Shown piece after piece: positions 50,380 to 59,424 of a stretch of DNA of 64,000 nt. The position numbers and the translations under genes are program-made. A model generated the notes under the pieces. The model did not search any database. It was not told the DNA's origin and saw only the letters and a list, made by a program, of their open reading frames with translations. The stretch's first letter is position 1; each line of letters starts with the position of its first letter. This DNA is from DAIDJD01 sp035485275. GTDB lineage: Bacteria; Oederibacteriota; JAJYGY01; DAIDJD01. Location of the stretch: the NCBI GenBank assembly GCA_035485275.1, contig DATHOE010000031.1, positions 62,001 through 126,000 on the forward strand, given 5' to 3'.

Positions 50380-51024
50380 ATGCGCATCGGTGTTCTGGGT
50401 TCAGGTTTGATGGGAGCCAAGCTCGGGACTCTTTGGGCTCAGGCAGGTTACGAGGTTGTCTTCAGTTACTCCCATAGCCGGCAGAAGCTGGAGCGCTTGG
50501 CCAAAGACGCAAAAGGGAAAGCTTCGGCCGGGACGCCGCGCGAAGCGGCTGATGGAGCGGATGCCCTCCTCTTGGCAGTGCATTGGGACAATGTCAAAGA
50601 TGTGTTGGATCAAGCTGGGGACTTAACAGGCAAGATTATTCTCAGCTGCGTCCTGCCGATGGACGGTGGAAATACCGATTTAGTGGTGGCCCATCGCTCG
50701 TCAGGGGGCGAAGAACTCCAAAAAATGGCGTCGACATCGCGCTTTGTGGCCGCTTTCAATACGGTACCTAGCGAGGTTCTATTTAAGGTCTTTGCGGATC
50801 GAAAAGGCGTAAAGCGGCCAAATGTCATTATTTGCGGCGATGACGGGGGAGCCAAGAAGGTGGCAAGCGGCCTGATCCATGATCTGGGCTTCGACGCAGT
50901 GGACGCTGGCCCGATGAAGGTATCCCGATATCTCGAACCGTTCGGCCTATTGATTGGGCAGCTGGCATATGAGGCGGGGCCGAGTCCGGAACTTTCATAT
51001 CGGTTCGATTGGCACAACAAGTAA
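50380..51024 (+). CDS. NADPH-dependent reductase of the F420 oxidoreductase-like family
   Basis: 214 residues from ATG 50380, with GGAGGA four bases upstream. The N-terminal dinucleotide site is MRIGVLGSGLMGAKLGTLWA, followed by ADALLLAVHWDNVKDVLDQA and GKIILSCVLPMD, the pattern of the F420_oxidored (NAD-binding coenzyme F420-dependent NADP oxidoreductase-like) family. In bacteria lacking F420 these are NADP-binding proteins of unclear substrate. Same strand and close spacing to the SDR suggest the same operon. Confidence 0.88.
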   Translation: MRIGVLGSGLMGAKLGTLWAQAGYEVVFSYSHSRQKLERLAKDAKGKASAGTPREAADGADALLLAVHWDNVKDVLDQAGDLTGKIILSCVLPMDGGNTDLVVAHRSSGGEELQKMASTSRFVAAFNTVPSEVLFKVFADRKGVKRPNVIICGDDGGAKKVASGLIHDLGFDAVDAGPMKVSRYLEPFGLLIGQLAYEAGPSPELSYRFDWHNK

Positions 51025-51058
51025 GCGGCAGCGCAATAGTCGGTAGCGCATGGAAGAA

Positions 51059-51079
51059 TAGGAAAGGTTTAGGAAAGCT
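51059..51079 (+). repeat. Tail block of the dispersed repeat
   Basis: AGGAAAGGTTTAGGAAAG is the same tail that ends copies D (45.79 kb) and E (51.49 kb), here 36 nt after the upstream reductase stop and without the rest of the unit. Confidence 0.5.
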
Positions 51080-51202
51080 TGCCGTTTGCATCCCTATTGA
51101 TGTGTTGTAAACGTGGAGATATTCAGTCGCGGCCAAACCAAAATGTGCTTACAGAATAGACGGAAACTGATCCAAGGTTTATACTTCCTGCCCGCGCAGG
51201 GT

Positions 51203-51570
<368 letters not shown>

Positions 51571-51724
51571 GGAACAGAAACTTTATGTTCGAAACAGTCT
51601 TGCACTTCACCGGTTGGTCCGTAACGTACTAGTATTTCTTGATTCCGATTCATGCTGCAATACTCTGGGAGTACCTTCAGATCGTTGTAGGCGTGAATCG
51701 AAAGTATTTTTTTTTGGGGCAAGC

Positions 51725-52930
51725 ATGGATCGCAGGAATCTTGGAGAAATGGAGAAGGCTGCAGCCATAGACAGGAGTAGGAAGGTGGCTCTGCTCCTTG
51801 GCCCCGACCCAGACAACGCCGGAAAATGGGATGCTTATGGCAGTGGTGTCTTAGTCTGGCATCCAGATTCCTACGAATTGGCGGTTTTGACCGCGGTTCA
51901 TGTTGTCCTCACGCCGTTGGTAAGAGGGGCACTGGGCATCCAACTCCCGGGTTTAAGCTTGAAGGTCATTAGACCTAAGTCTATTCGCTTCGCAAGACGG
52001 TCAGATGCGGCGCTGATCGTCTTGGAAAGGGACGAAGAACTGGAAAAGGCCATTCCAGTTAAGTGGCGCCCAGACGATGGTCCCACGATCAACAACGGGG
52101 ATATAATCCAAACGCTGGGATTTCCATATGAGCGTATCGTAAAGGTTGATCCTAAAAAAGGTGGGGGCCACAAATTAGAGCGCTCCCAAGTAGAGATAGT
52201 GGCTCAGAATGAAACGCAGGCTGGAATCATCCGTTGTGAAGTTCCGGATGGGACGCCGCTTCCGGTATCTCTTGCAGGAATGAGCGGTGGCCCGGCATTT
52301 ACCAGTGGAAACGATCTCTGTGGGATCAACTATTCCGAAGAGACGGTACATCATTCCCTTGGCAGCCAAATCATAGGCGTAAAACTAACTAGCCGAAGAG
52401 CCTGGCATGACTTGTTCTATCCGCTTACCCCACCTGACGACTTTCCTTTGGGGATGTGGAGGTTCAAACAAAAATTTGAGGGAATTAGGGTCGGGCTCTT
52501 TCTAAACGATAATTACCAATGTGGATTCACGTGCACCATCTTTGGAGAAGTTTTCAGATCCGAAGCATCGCTAGTTGCGAAGGCTCGGGCATTTGGACGA
52601 ATTCGGTCCGTGCGAATGACCGATGTTCCACATCTGGATGGAAAATTGTATCCGATTAGCCTTGAATCCTATTTCGACATTGAACACCCGGATGACCCAG
52701 AATCGTGGAGGGACTGCTTGTTCTCAGAAATTGAAAAGCTATTCGGCGAGATGGAATTGAAAATTGAGAATTTAGAAGAGCTAAAAAAGTCCCCGGCCCT
52801 TGATTATGGTTCCATCGTTCGTCAAAAAGCCTATCTCGCATGGGAACAGCGAGGCAGGCCAATTGGCAGTGATTGGGTTGACTGGTTCCAAGCCGAAGAG
52901 GAGATATTTAGAGGCTTCGGACCAGACTGA
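51725..52930 (+). CDS. Trypsin-like serine protease with unknown C-terminal domain (1)
   Basis: 401 residues from ATG 51725. A chymotrypsin-fold protease domain has H59 (VLTAVHVVLT), D94 (FARRSDAALIVL) and S187 (LAGMSGGPAF), with GSGVLVW before the His. There is no signal peptide, so it is cytoplasmic. About 140 further residues (FEGIRVGLFLNDNYQ, KLYPISLESYFDIEHPDDPE) are shared with the protein encoded at 59786-60817, showing a common two-domain architecture. The gene is noticeably AT-richer than its surroundings, a sign of transfer. It lies at one edge of the plasmid-like island; a role in defence or conflict is possible. Confidence 0.8.
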   Translation: MDRRNLGEMEKAAAIDRSRKVALLLGPDPDNAGKWDAYGSGVLVWHPDSYELAVLTAVHVVLTPLVRGALGIQLPGLSLKVIRPKSIRFARRSDAALIVLERDEELEKAIPVKWRPDDGPTINNGDIIQTLGFPYERIVKVDPKKGGGHKLERSQVEIVAQNETQAGIIRCEVPDGTPLPVSLAGMSGGPAFTSGNDLCGINYSEETVHHSLGSQIIGVKLTSRRAWHDLFYPLTPPDDFPLGMWRFKQKFEGIRVGLFLNDNYQCGFTCTIFGEVFRSEASLVAKARAFGRIRSVRMTDVPHLDGKLYPISLESYFDIEHPDDPESWRDCLFSEIEKLFGEMELKIENLEELKKSPALDYGSIVRQKAYLAWEQRGRPIGSDWVDWFQAEEEIFRGFGPD

Positions 52931-53039
52931 AAGCTTTAATTTCCGCGGCCAGTTGACTTTTTGACAACTCTTGTCGTTTGGTTGCCAAATCAACCGTTGG
53001 ACTAGATCGGCAATGGCCCTGACGCACTGTTTTAAGCAC

Positions 53040-53789
53040 CTAGAAGCCCCGTGAATACTCGAACCTCCGTCCTTCCAGATCTACGAAGCCTGCTTTTAGC
53101 CCGCTTTTAAGAGCTGAGCCCAGAGGCGCGACCAGAAAGCTTGCCGGCCTATCGCCCCAGATCCCGGATTCCACGGTCCAGGACCAGACACGCCGGGCCC
53201 GATCCGCGTTGAGCGTGACGAAGAAGATGGTGTCTTCGCCGTGGTCGAAGCGCAGCCGGGACAGGACCTGGGCCATCTGGGGGCGGCGGTAGGAGCGACG
53301 CTCGAATTCGAGCACGCCGCGCCTTCGGAGCCCGTCGGCATCGAAGTCGAACATGCCATCGGCCACGCGAACGTTTCCGAGGCGCTGGGGCCGGCCCAGG
53401 CGTAATTGGTGGTCCGAAACCCAGGTCTTGCCTCCTGTGAGTTCGAAGGCGATGCGCAGGTCGACTACGCTCAGGTCGTGCAGGAGCGCCGGGGAGAGTT
53501 CCTTGGGTCTTCGGGGGAAGTCCAGAACCAGGGCAGGGTCCAGCAGGCCCGCATCCACCAGTGCTCGGTTTCCCGCCTTGGTGATGGTATAGAGGCGCCG
53601 GTCCAAGTTCCAGGGGACGGATATGTATTGGAGGAGGCCTTCGTCCTTGAGCTTCGTCAGGCGCCTGGACACAGCTTGGTGCGAGCCACCGTTCCAGAAG
53701 CGCCGGAGGTATTGCCTTGGAGCCATGAGCCGGTTCTGCCAGGTGGCCCAAAGCAAGGAACGGTCCCTGGACGTCAGTTCAAGGTTCAT
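53040..53789 (-). CDS. Replication-relaxation (Replic_Relax) family protein
   Basis: 249 residues from ATG 53789. A winged helix (LLWATWQNRLMAPRQYLRRF, HQAVSRRLTKLKDEGLLQYI, RRLYTITKAGNRAL) is followed by HDLSVVDLRIAFELTG and a beta-rich, nuclease-like domain (DGMFDFDADGLRRRGVLEFE). This order is that of Replic_Relax/MobC-like proteins found next to TraD/TraG ATPases on plasmids and integrative elements. It overlaps the upstream ATPase gene by 11 nt. It likely helps load or relax DNA for transfer or replication. Confidence 0.75.
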   Translation of the reverse strand: MNLELTSRDRSLLWATWQNRLMAPRQYLRRFWNGGSHQAVSRRLTKLKDEGLLQYISVPWNLDRRLYTITKAGNRALVDAGLLDPALVLDFPRRPKELSPALLHDLSVVDLRIAFELTGGKTWVSDHQLRLGRPQRLGNVRVADGMFDFDADGLRRRGVLEFERRSYRRPQMAQVLSRLRFDHGEDTIFFVTLNADRARRVWSWTVESGIWGDRPASFLVAPLGSALKSGLKAGFVDLEGRRFEYSRGF

Positions 53790-55347
53790 GGCCTTCGTCC
53801 TCCGGCCAGTCCATGGACGGTTTGTCACGGGGCGGGCCGGGCGGCGGCTCCTCCTTCGGCGGCAGGAGGTCCAGCTTGATGGGCTGACGGGCCTGGCCCG
53901 CCGCGGGAGGCGTCACCTTGCCTTCATCCAGGGGCGGTATGCCGATGCGGTCCACGTCGATCAGCCGTCCGTTGAAGATTTGCCGGGGGCCCAGCCGTTG
54001 CAGGATCATATATGCTTCGCCCACAGGCAGGTTCTTCATGGCGTTGGGATGGATCAAGAAGGTCTCCCCTTCGACCGTGGTCACGCCCTTGGCGACCTTG
54101 CCGGCGAAGGGGCTGCGGCCGTCCAGAGAGAAATTCACCAAGTCCTTTTTCTCGGTCCAGGTGCCTGCCAGCTTGGCGAACAGTTCGGCGGTTTCCGCGG
54201 CGCCCAGGCGGAAGATCACTTTGCTTCCGGCGCTGTCGAAGATGCCCTCGGCCACGGCCGGGCCGTATTTCTTCAGGTCACCGTTGGTCTGATGGGCAAA
54301 GGTGACACCGACACGGGCGGCCCTGGCTTTGGCGATCAAGTCCCTGGCGTCCGGATAGATCACGTCCGCGAATTCGTCGATGTACAGGAAGCAGGGCCGC
54401 ACCGGCTTGTCGAAGCGGGGGGTGAGGCGGGATTGCAGGTCCAGCAGCAATAGCGTCGAGATCAGTCGGGAACTGGAGGGGTATTGGTCTTTGGCCGTGC
54501 CCACATACAAGATTTGGTTTTTGGAAAGCACCTCCCCCAGGTCGATGCCTGGGGCCGTGGTATTCACCAGTGGGGCGTATTTGGCACTGGTGATGGCTGT
54601 GAGCTTGTTGGCGACCCCTTGCATCAGCTCGGTGTATTCCTGCGGGCTTTTGGTCAGAAATTGCTGGCGTAGTTCCTTGGACGCGGCCAGGTCAGGGGCT
54701 TGGCCTAGAAGCGCCTTCAAGGCGTCCTGGTCCAGGGCCAGACGTCGGATCTGCTCAAAAGTCGGGCAGCCCTTGAGATGGTGGAACACCGCGAAGATCC
54801 CGTAGGCCCAGGACTGGGCGGTTTCCCTGTAGAAGGGGGTGGGGGTTGTGTCGTCCTGGAAGAGCGCGGTATACAGGCTTTCGGCCATCTGACTGGGGTC
54901 GTCGCGGGTGAACGGGGAATAGGTGAAGGATCTGGCCGGGTTGGCGAGGTCCAGGTAGCGGAGCTGGGAGCTTCTACCGCAGGAAGCGGCATAGGCCGCG
55001 ATCTGCCGCAGCATGACGCTCTTGGGGTCTATGACGATGACGCAGACGCCTCTGAGGATGTCCTGGTAGATGCAGGGGAGCAGGAAGAAACGGTTCTTGC
55101 CCGTGCCGGAGGCGCCGATGCATTCCAGGTGGTAGTAACGGGCCTCTTCGCCCAGGATGAAACGCTTGGGCGGCGGAGTGAACATCAGCGGGAACTCTCC
55201 GAGCTCCCAAGCCGACAATTTCTGTTCCGGGTTGAGTCTGTGGCTCGGCTTTTGTTTTTGGAAATGGGGATGATGCTTCTGCAGGAGCAGGCCTCCGCCG
55301 CCGACGGCCGCGGCCATGCCGGGGACGATCCACTCTAAGGCGGGCAT
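53779..55347 (-). CDS. TraD/VirD4-type coupling ATPase with TraM-recognition domain
   Basis: 522 residues from ATG 55347. One N-terminal membrane helix (WIVPGMAAAVGGGGLLLQ) precedes the ATPase: Walker A CIGASGTGKNRFF, Walker B FLYIDEFADVIYPDARDLI and GVTFAHQTNGDL (motif III-like). The C-terminal 60 residues are Pro-rich. Coupling proteins bring the relaxosome to a type IV secretion channel. No relaxase or mating-pore genes are within the window, so the element could be mobilised only in trans, or those parts were lost. It is 2 nt from the parB-like stop. Confidence 0.88.
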   Translation of the reverse strand: MPALEWIVPGMAAAVGGGGLLLQKHHPHFQKQKPSHRLNPEQKLSAWELGEFPLMFTPPPKRFILGEEARYYHLECIGASGTGKNRFFLLPCIYQDILRGVCVIVIDPKSVMLRQIAAYAASCGRSSQLRYLDLANPARSFTYSPFTRDDPSQMAESLYTALFQDDTTPTPFYRETAQSWAYGIFAVFHHLKGCPTFEQIRRLALDQDALKALLGQAPDLAASKELRQQFLTKSPQEYTELMQGVANKLTAITSAKYAPLVNTTAPGIDLGEVLSKNQILYVGTAKDQYPSSSRLISTLLLLDLQSRLTPRFDKPVRPCFLYIDEFADVIYPDARDLIAKARAARVGVTFAHQTNGDLKKYGPAVAEGIFDSAGSKVIFRLGAAETAELFAKLAGTWTEKKDLVNFSLDGRSPFAGKVAKGVTTVEGETFLIHPNAMKNLPVGEAYMILQRLGPRQIFNGRLIDVDRIGIPPLDEGKVTPPAAGQARQPIKLDLLPPKEEPPPGPPRDKPSMDWPEDEGHEP

Positions 55348-55349
55348 GG

Positions 55350-56234
55350 CTAAGACTCCGCCAGCTTGCGCCGGGAGACGGCGCCGATCAGAGTTCCGAT
55401 CCTCTTGCGTTCCACATCCAACCAAGCTCCGTATGCCTCTAAATCTCCGGGCGCGGCCTTTTCCTCGTCGAAAGTCAGTTCGACGCGTTTGCCGGGCAGC
55501 ACCTTCATCAGCAGGAGAGCTTCGTTTGAGGTCTTTTTGGCTTTTCGGGACCCGGGCCCTTTTTTGGTAGCGTTTTGCTTTGGACCAGCAGTTTCAGCTT
55601 CGCGTAATTTGGCAGCCTCCGTCGCAGCGTTTTCCCCGAATTCGTGCAGGAGCCGGGCGGCTTCGCGCCGGCCCAATCCGAGCCGAACCTCTTCGGTCAA
55701 TCGCGCGTCCTTGGAAATAGCTATATAGGCCTCAATGGAACGTTTGGATTTCCCAAAGGCGGCGGCAAGCCAATCCCTGTCTTTTCCCCGTGCTGTCTCT
55801 TTTTTGACGTTTTCAATGATTTCGAACAAGGTGTAGTTGTTGCGTTGGAAATTTTCGGAGTATTTAATGCGGGCCTTATCGTCGTCGCTTAGGAAGGGAT
55901 ATACCTTCGCGTCTATGGGCAGTTCCAGTTCCCTACACGCCAAATAACGTCTCCGGCCGGCCACGATTTCGTAGGGGGCCTGGGCCCCTTCGGCGATGAC
56001 GGGCGTGTGGTTTCCGGCTCCCTGCTGGCTGGTTCCCGCCGTGTCCCGGATGGAGGCCAGGAATTCGTCCCAGTCCGCCTTGAGGGATTCGGTCCGGTCT
56101 TGGCCGTCCGCTTCCCGGAGCTGGTCGGCCCTCAGGATGAGATTTTGGGGCACCGGCTTGGCGCCTGGGCCTTCTCCCTGGAGCGGCTTGCCGGAGATCA
56201 TTTTGCTGAAATTGATGGGTGGAGGTTTGGGCAT
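55350..56234 (-). CDS. parB: ParB-family partition protein
   Basis: 294 residues. The N-terminal ParB/Srx domain shows YEIVAGRRRYLACRELELPI and DKARIKYSENFQRNNYTLFE (the ENxxRxxL-type box), followed by a KorB/ParB helix-turn-helix (WLAAAFGKSKRSIEAYIAIS). A Lys/Ala linker and a C-terminal dimerisation-like region follow. ParB binds centromere sites and with ParA segregates low-copy replicons. It lies 1 nt after the parA stop, in the usual parA-parB order. Confidence 0.92.
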   Translation of the reverse strand: MPKPPPINFSKMISGKPLQGEGPGAKPVPQNLILRADQLREADGQDRTESLKADWDEFLASIRDTAGTSQQGAGNHTPVIAEGAQAPYEIVAGRRRYLACRELELPIDAKVYPFLSDDDKARIKYSENFQRNNYTLFEIIENVKKETARGKDRDWLAAAFGKSKRSIEAYIAISKDARLTEEVRLGLGRREAARLLHEFGENAATEAAKLREAETAGPKQNATKKGPGSRKAKKTSNEALLLMKVLPGKRVELTFDEEKAAPGDLEAYGAWLDVERKRIGTLIGAVSRRKLAES

Positions 56235-56235
56235 G

Positions 56236-57045
56236 TCATAGTCCCATGGTGAGGAAGAGGTCTTTGGACAGGGCCCGGATGGCCTTGGCTCCGTCGCTGG
56301 CAGGGAAGTGGCTGACGGCGGGACAGCGCGCCGTGTAGCCGTCGGCCAGGCTTTGGTTCAAAGGCACGATGGTGGAGAGCAGGCGCCGTCTGAGTACGGC
56401 CCGGACCTCGGCCACGAACTGCCTTTGGCTCCCGTTTTCCCGGTACTTGTTGACGAAGGCGCCTCCCCATTTCAAGCCGGGATTGAGGCGGTCCCGGACT
56501 TCGGTCACGAAAGCATCCAGGCTGAGGAGGCCGCTAAGGGAGCTTTCCGCGCATTCCAGGGGGACCGCCACGAAGTCGCTGACTGCCAGTCCCAGGGTGG
56601 TGATACGATCCAGGGCCGGGCGCAGGTCCAGTACGATCAGGTCCAGGCGGGCGCCTTGGGTTGTGGCTTCGGCATCAAATTCAGCCAAGGAGGCCCGGAA
56701 CCGCTCCAGATGGGCTGTCAGGCTTGCGTCGGACAGCAGATCGGCCGCCTTCTGCAATCCAGGACCTGCGGGAATGACATATAGGCCGGGTACCTTGGTT
56801 CTTGGATTGTCTGGGTCGCCGGGTTGTTCCAGGGCCACTTGGCCTAGATGGAGACTGCCGTTCAAGTAGCTGTCGAAACCGGCTACATTGCGGCTCACGC
56901 CCAGGGCCTCGCTAGCGTTCTGCTGGGGATCCATATCGATCAGTAGGGTCGTCGAGCCTTTGCGGGCCCGCTGCGCGGCCAAATTAGTGCTGATGGTGGT
57001 TTTGCCGACACCGCCTTTGTTGTTGAGCAGGGACAGAATTTTCAT
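56236..57045 (-). CDS. parA: ParA-family partition ATPase
   Basis: 269 residues from ATG 57045. The deviant Walker A NNKGGVGKTTISTNLA is at the start, LLIDMDPQQNASEALG and LDLIVLDLRPALD are Walker A'/B strands. It lacks an N-terminal helix-turn-helix (type Ib-like), so autoregulation would fall to ParB or another protein. The 735 nt upstream contain a 20-bp palindrome, 19-nt-period repeats and a large inverted repeat that are candidate centromere or origin parts. Confidence 0.93.
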   Translation of the reverse strand: MKILSLLNNKGGVGKTTISTNLAAQRARKGSTTLLIDMDPQQNASEALGVSRNVAGFDSYLNGSLHLGQVALEQPGDPDNPRTKVPGLYVIPAGPGLQKAADLLSDASLTAHLERFRASLAEFDAEATTQGARLDLIVLDLRPALDRITTLGLAVSDFVAVPLECAESSLSGLLSLDAFVTEVRDRLNPGLKWGGAFVNKYRENGSQRQFVAEVRAVLRRRLLSTIVPLNQSLADGYTARCPAVSHFPASDGAKAIRALSKDLFLTMGL

Positions 57046-57266
57046 GGTTGGGCCTTGAGCAAACAGCACGACAAAAAGCGCCGCGCCGCGGTTATGAACT
57101 GCGTCGTAGGGCTGATTGGTGCGTTTGGGCTAAAGGCTTGGAGGTCTGAAGCGGATCAGGGATAGGGGGCGGTCCTGTCCACGCGGAAAAGTTGATTTTT
57201 GCGTCCTGAATAACACGACTGACTGTATTTCGTTGTGGCTGTGCGTCTCGGTCATGGCATCCTCGG

Positions 57267-57319
57267 TTGGCTTCGCGTTACTTGTTTGGCTTCGCGTCAC
57301 TGGGTTGGCAGCGCTTCAT
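57267..57319. repeat. Iteron-like short repeats with 19-nt period
   Basis: TTGGCTTCGCGTTAC (57267-57281) and TTGGCTTCGCGTCAC (57286-57300) differ by one base; a third, degenerate TTGGCAGCGCTTCAT begins at 57305, keeping the 19-nt spacing. Such phasing is typical of replication or partition protein sites. Confidence 0.5.
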
Positions 57320-57385
57320 TTGAAAACGCATCCTACACATCCGAGCTTTTGTTCGCAAGCAAATCACAGCGAGAATCCGTTACAA

Positions 57386-57405
57386 AAACCGAAACGTTTC
57401 GGTTT
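57386..57405. promoter_or_regulatory. 20-bp perfect palindrome, candidate parS
   Basis: AAACCGAAAC/GTTTCGGTTT is a perfect palindrome 340 nt upstream of parA. Its GAAAC/GTTTC core is like that of chromosomal parS (TGTTTC..GAAACA), so it is a candidate ParB site. No second copy was searched for systematically. Confidence 0.45.
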
Positions 57406-57547
57406 CCGATGGTTGGGCGTGTGCATCGTTCGGGATAACAAATGGGCCTAAGAGGTCCGTTCTTTGGGCCATTTTGTTGGGCGCAGCACGGCACAACCAT
57501 GTCGGCCCCTGTTGCCGCTACGCAACACCCCCTCAAACAGAAAAAGC

Positions 57548-57669
57548 ACTCAAAAACCATGGCCATTCGCGTCGGCTGGCGCCTCCGCGCATACGAACCC
57601 ACCCGCTCCCTTAGACTGTGAATGGGGGTGAGCGGGTGGGTTCGTATGACATGACCATGGTTTTTGAGT
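57548..57669. repeat. Large composite inverted repeat
   Basis: Outer arms ACTCAAAAACCATGG (57548-57562) and CCATGGTTTTTGAGT (57655-57669) are perfect over 15 bp; inner arms CATACGAACCCACCCGCTC (57590-57608) and GAGCGGGTGGGTTCGTATG (57630-57648) over 19 bp, around a 21-nt loop. The left side has a 27-nt and the right a 6-nt spacer, so it folds as a bulged cruciform. It lies in the noncoding stretch between parA and the gene at 57780 and could be an origin, oriT or RNA structure. Confidence 0.8.
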
Positions 57670-57779
57670 AAGTATGGGGAGGGGTTTGAACCCAGGGAGG
57701 GGATTGGTGTGGGTGGGGGATTCTCGGGAAGTAGAGCTAAGATCAAAGGCGGACATGCGGAGGCCCGGCAGTACAATAG

Positions 57780-58943
57780 ATGGGAGCACCAAATAATGCG
57801 CACTACTTTCTAATTAGAGCGAATGTGCCTAGTTTGCCCTGTGTTCTTTCGTTGAAGGCGTCTGGCCACGATCGGCTCGCTGACGCCATTCTAGGTATCT
57901 TGGACGATTACCCTGCGTCTAAAAGGCCTCAATTGGAGGCGCGTCTGAGGGGCGCAGGGGAGAGCGTAGATATGGCCGCGTTCTTAGAAGCCGTCGCTAA
58001 CCGTATTCTGATGAGATCGGGATTTACCGTCGACGAAGTAGAGCCTGATCTGAGCGGGCAGGGATTGAAGGGAAGGCCGGATTTCCTGGCGACTCATTCC
58101 AGTTGCGGGCAGATTATTGTCGAGGTTCGGTCCGCCTCCACTGCGGATGATCAGGTCCGGTTTGAAGATCGGACTATTTCCGAGGTGATGGCCGGACTCA
58201 ATCAGCACCTTCAACCCCCGGAATGGCTGTTTTCCGTAGGTGTGGTAGCCAGACAAGGTGGAGGTATACCGTTTGCCAAACTTGCGGACTCAATGAAAAA
58301 ACAGATGAGGGCCTTTTCGGCAGCAGGCGTAACCCCACAGCCATTCATCCTAAAGGAACCGACAGTGACTTTGCAGATCACGCCCCAGCCGACCTCGCCG
58401 GGACGGGTCTCCGTTTGGTCAGGCGGTTGGGTTCGTGATACCTTTCAGGTCCTGACAATCGTCGATCGCCTCAGAAAGGTCTTGGGACAGAAGGGAAGTA
58501 AATATGGGACTCCGAGCCAGCCAATGGTTCTGGTTGTGGGCTTAGATGGCTACATGGAAACCGGTCAAGAAGAGATCATGTCAGCCTTGTTGGGCAGGCA
58601 AACCTTGACTTTTCAACGGCGAGCGGATGGCAGCCACGAAACCTGGGCCGGACGCGACGATTCGGGATTGTTCGGAACAGACACGGATCCTCAGTTTACG
58701 CGCATTTCGGGCATCCTCTTTATTTGCGAATGGAGCATGCAGGGCTTGGCGGGACAACTTATTCAGCCCAAATGGACTTTTCAGAAGCCCAGAGCCTTAT
58801 ACGTCACCAATCCGCACGCGGCGCGGCCCGCCACGGATTTGTTTGCCAATCTTCCGGTCTGCAAGTTGAGTCTTGCCCCCGGCGGTGGCGTTGCCCACGA
58901 TTGGAAGGAAGGCGACGATTTGGTGGATTTTTTGCTGTCTTAA
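57780..58943 (+). CDS. Hypothetical protein with possible PD-(D/E)XK nuclease site
   Basis: 387 residues from ATG 57780, for which I see no good ribosome site. Residues about 60-115 read LEAVANRILMRSGFTVDEVE, then GRPDFLATHSSCGQIIVEVR, which looks like the D-x(n)-ExK core of restriction-like endonucleases, with Arg in place of Lys. A later part (LRKVLGQKGSKYG, PMVLVVGLDGYMETGQEEIM) is unknown. It has lower GC than the neighbouring genes. It could be a defence nuclease or a plasmid maintenance protein. Confidence 0.6.
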   Translation: MGAPNNAHYFLIRANVPSLPCVLSLKASGHDRLADAILGILDDYPASKRPQLEARLRGAGESVDMAAFLEAVANRILMRSGFTVDEVEPDLSGQGLKGRPDFLATHSSCGQIIVEVRSASTADDQVRFEDRTISEVMAGLNQHLQPPEWLFSVGVVARQGGGIPFAKLADSMKKQMRAFSAAGVTPQPFILKEPTVTLQITPQPTSPGRVSVWSGGWVRDTFQVLTIVDRLRKVLGQKGSKYGTPSQPMVLVVGLDGYMETGQEEIMSALLGRQTLTFQRRADGSHETWAGRDDSGLFGTDTDPQFTRISGILFICEWSMQGLAGQLIQPKWTFQKPRALYVTNPHAARPATDLFANLPVCKLSLAPGGGVAHDWKEGDDLVDFLLS

Positions 58944-59424
58944 CTTTGAAGATCCGCAGATCGCGCCAATGACTTCATCCATTACCCAGGGTTTTAGACC
59001 GCAAGGTCTGCAAAGATACTCCACTGCCATTGGGTCAGACAGAATTGAGGGCTTATATCGCCTCCATGGTTCGGTTTCATCCTGCCCTTCCTCTCCTCAG
59101 GCCCGGCCCGCTTACAGGAGCCCCATGGGGCGGCGGCCGACCCCGGCCTACTTTGTGCGCGGCGTAACGCTCGCGCCTGTCCCTCCCCACCTTTGTCCCA
59201 GCATCCGGCGGGCGCGTCCGGAGGCCGCGCCCCTGCGAATCCTCATCCTTCGGCTCCTCGGGGCCGGTGCCGGTCGAGGCGCCGCGTCCCGCGGCGTGGG
59301 GCTCCGTGCCTCGTCCGTCCAGGGGCCGGACGGTTCCGGCCAAAGCCTGACGCTAGGTCCGTCCCATCGGCCCGCTGGGCGGGGCGAGAAGGGCATTCTG
59401 CCCCCTCACCACTCAGAGCCGAAC
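58944..59424. other. Noncoding stretch before the plasmid-associated gene
   Basis: 481 nt without a convincing gene. The second half (about 59090-59400) is very GC-rich and full of short self-complementary runs; an in-frame extension upstream of 59425 exists but its Pro/Arg/Gly/Ala-rich translation looks random. A promoter or structured transfer region is possible but I cannot support one. Confidence 0.4.
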
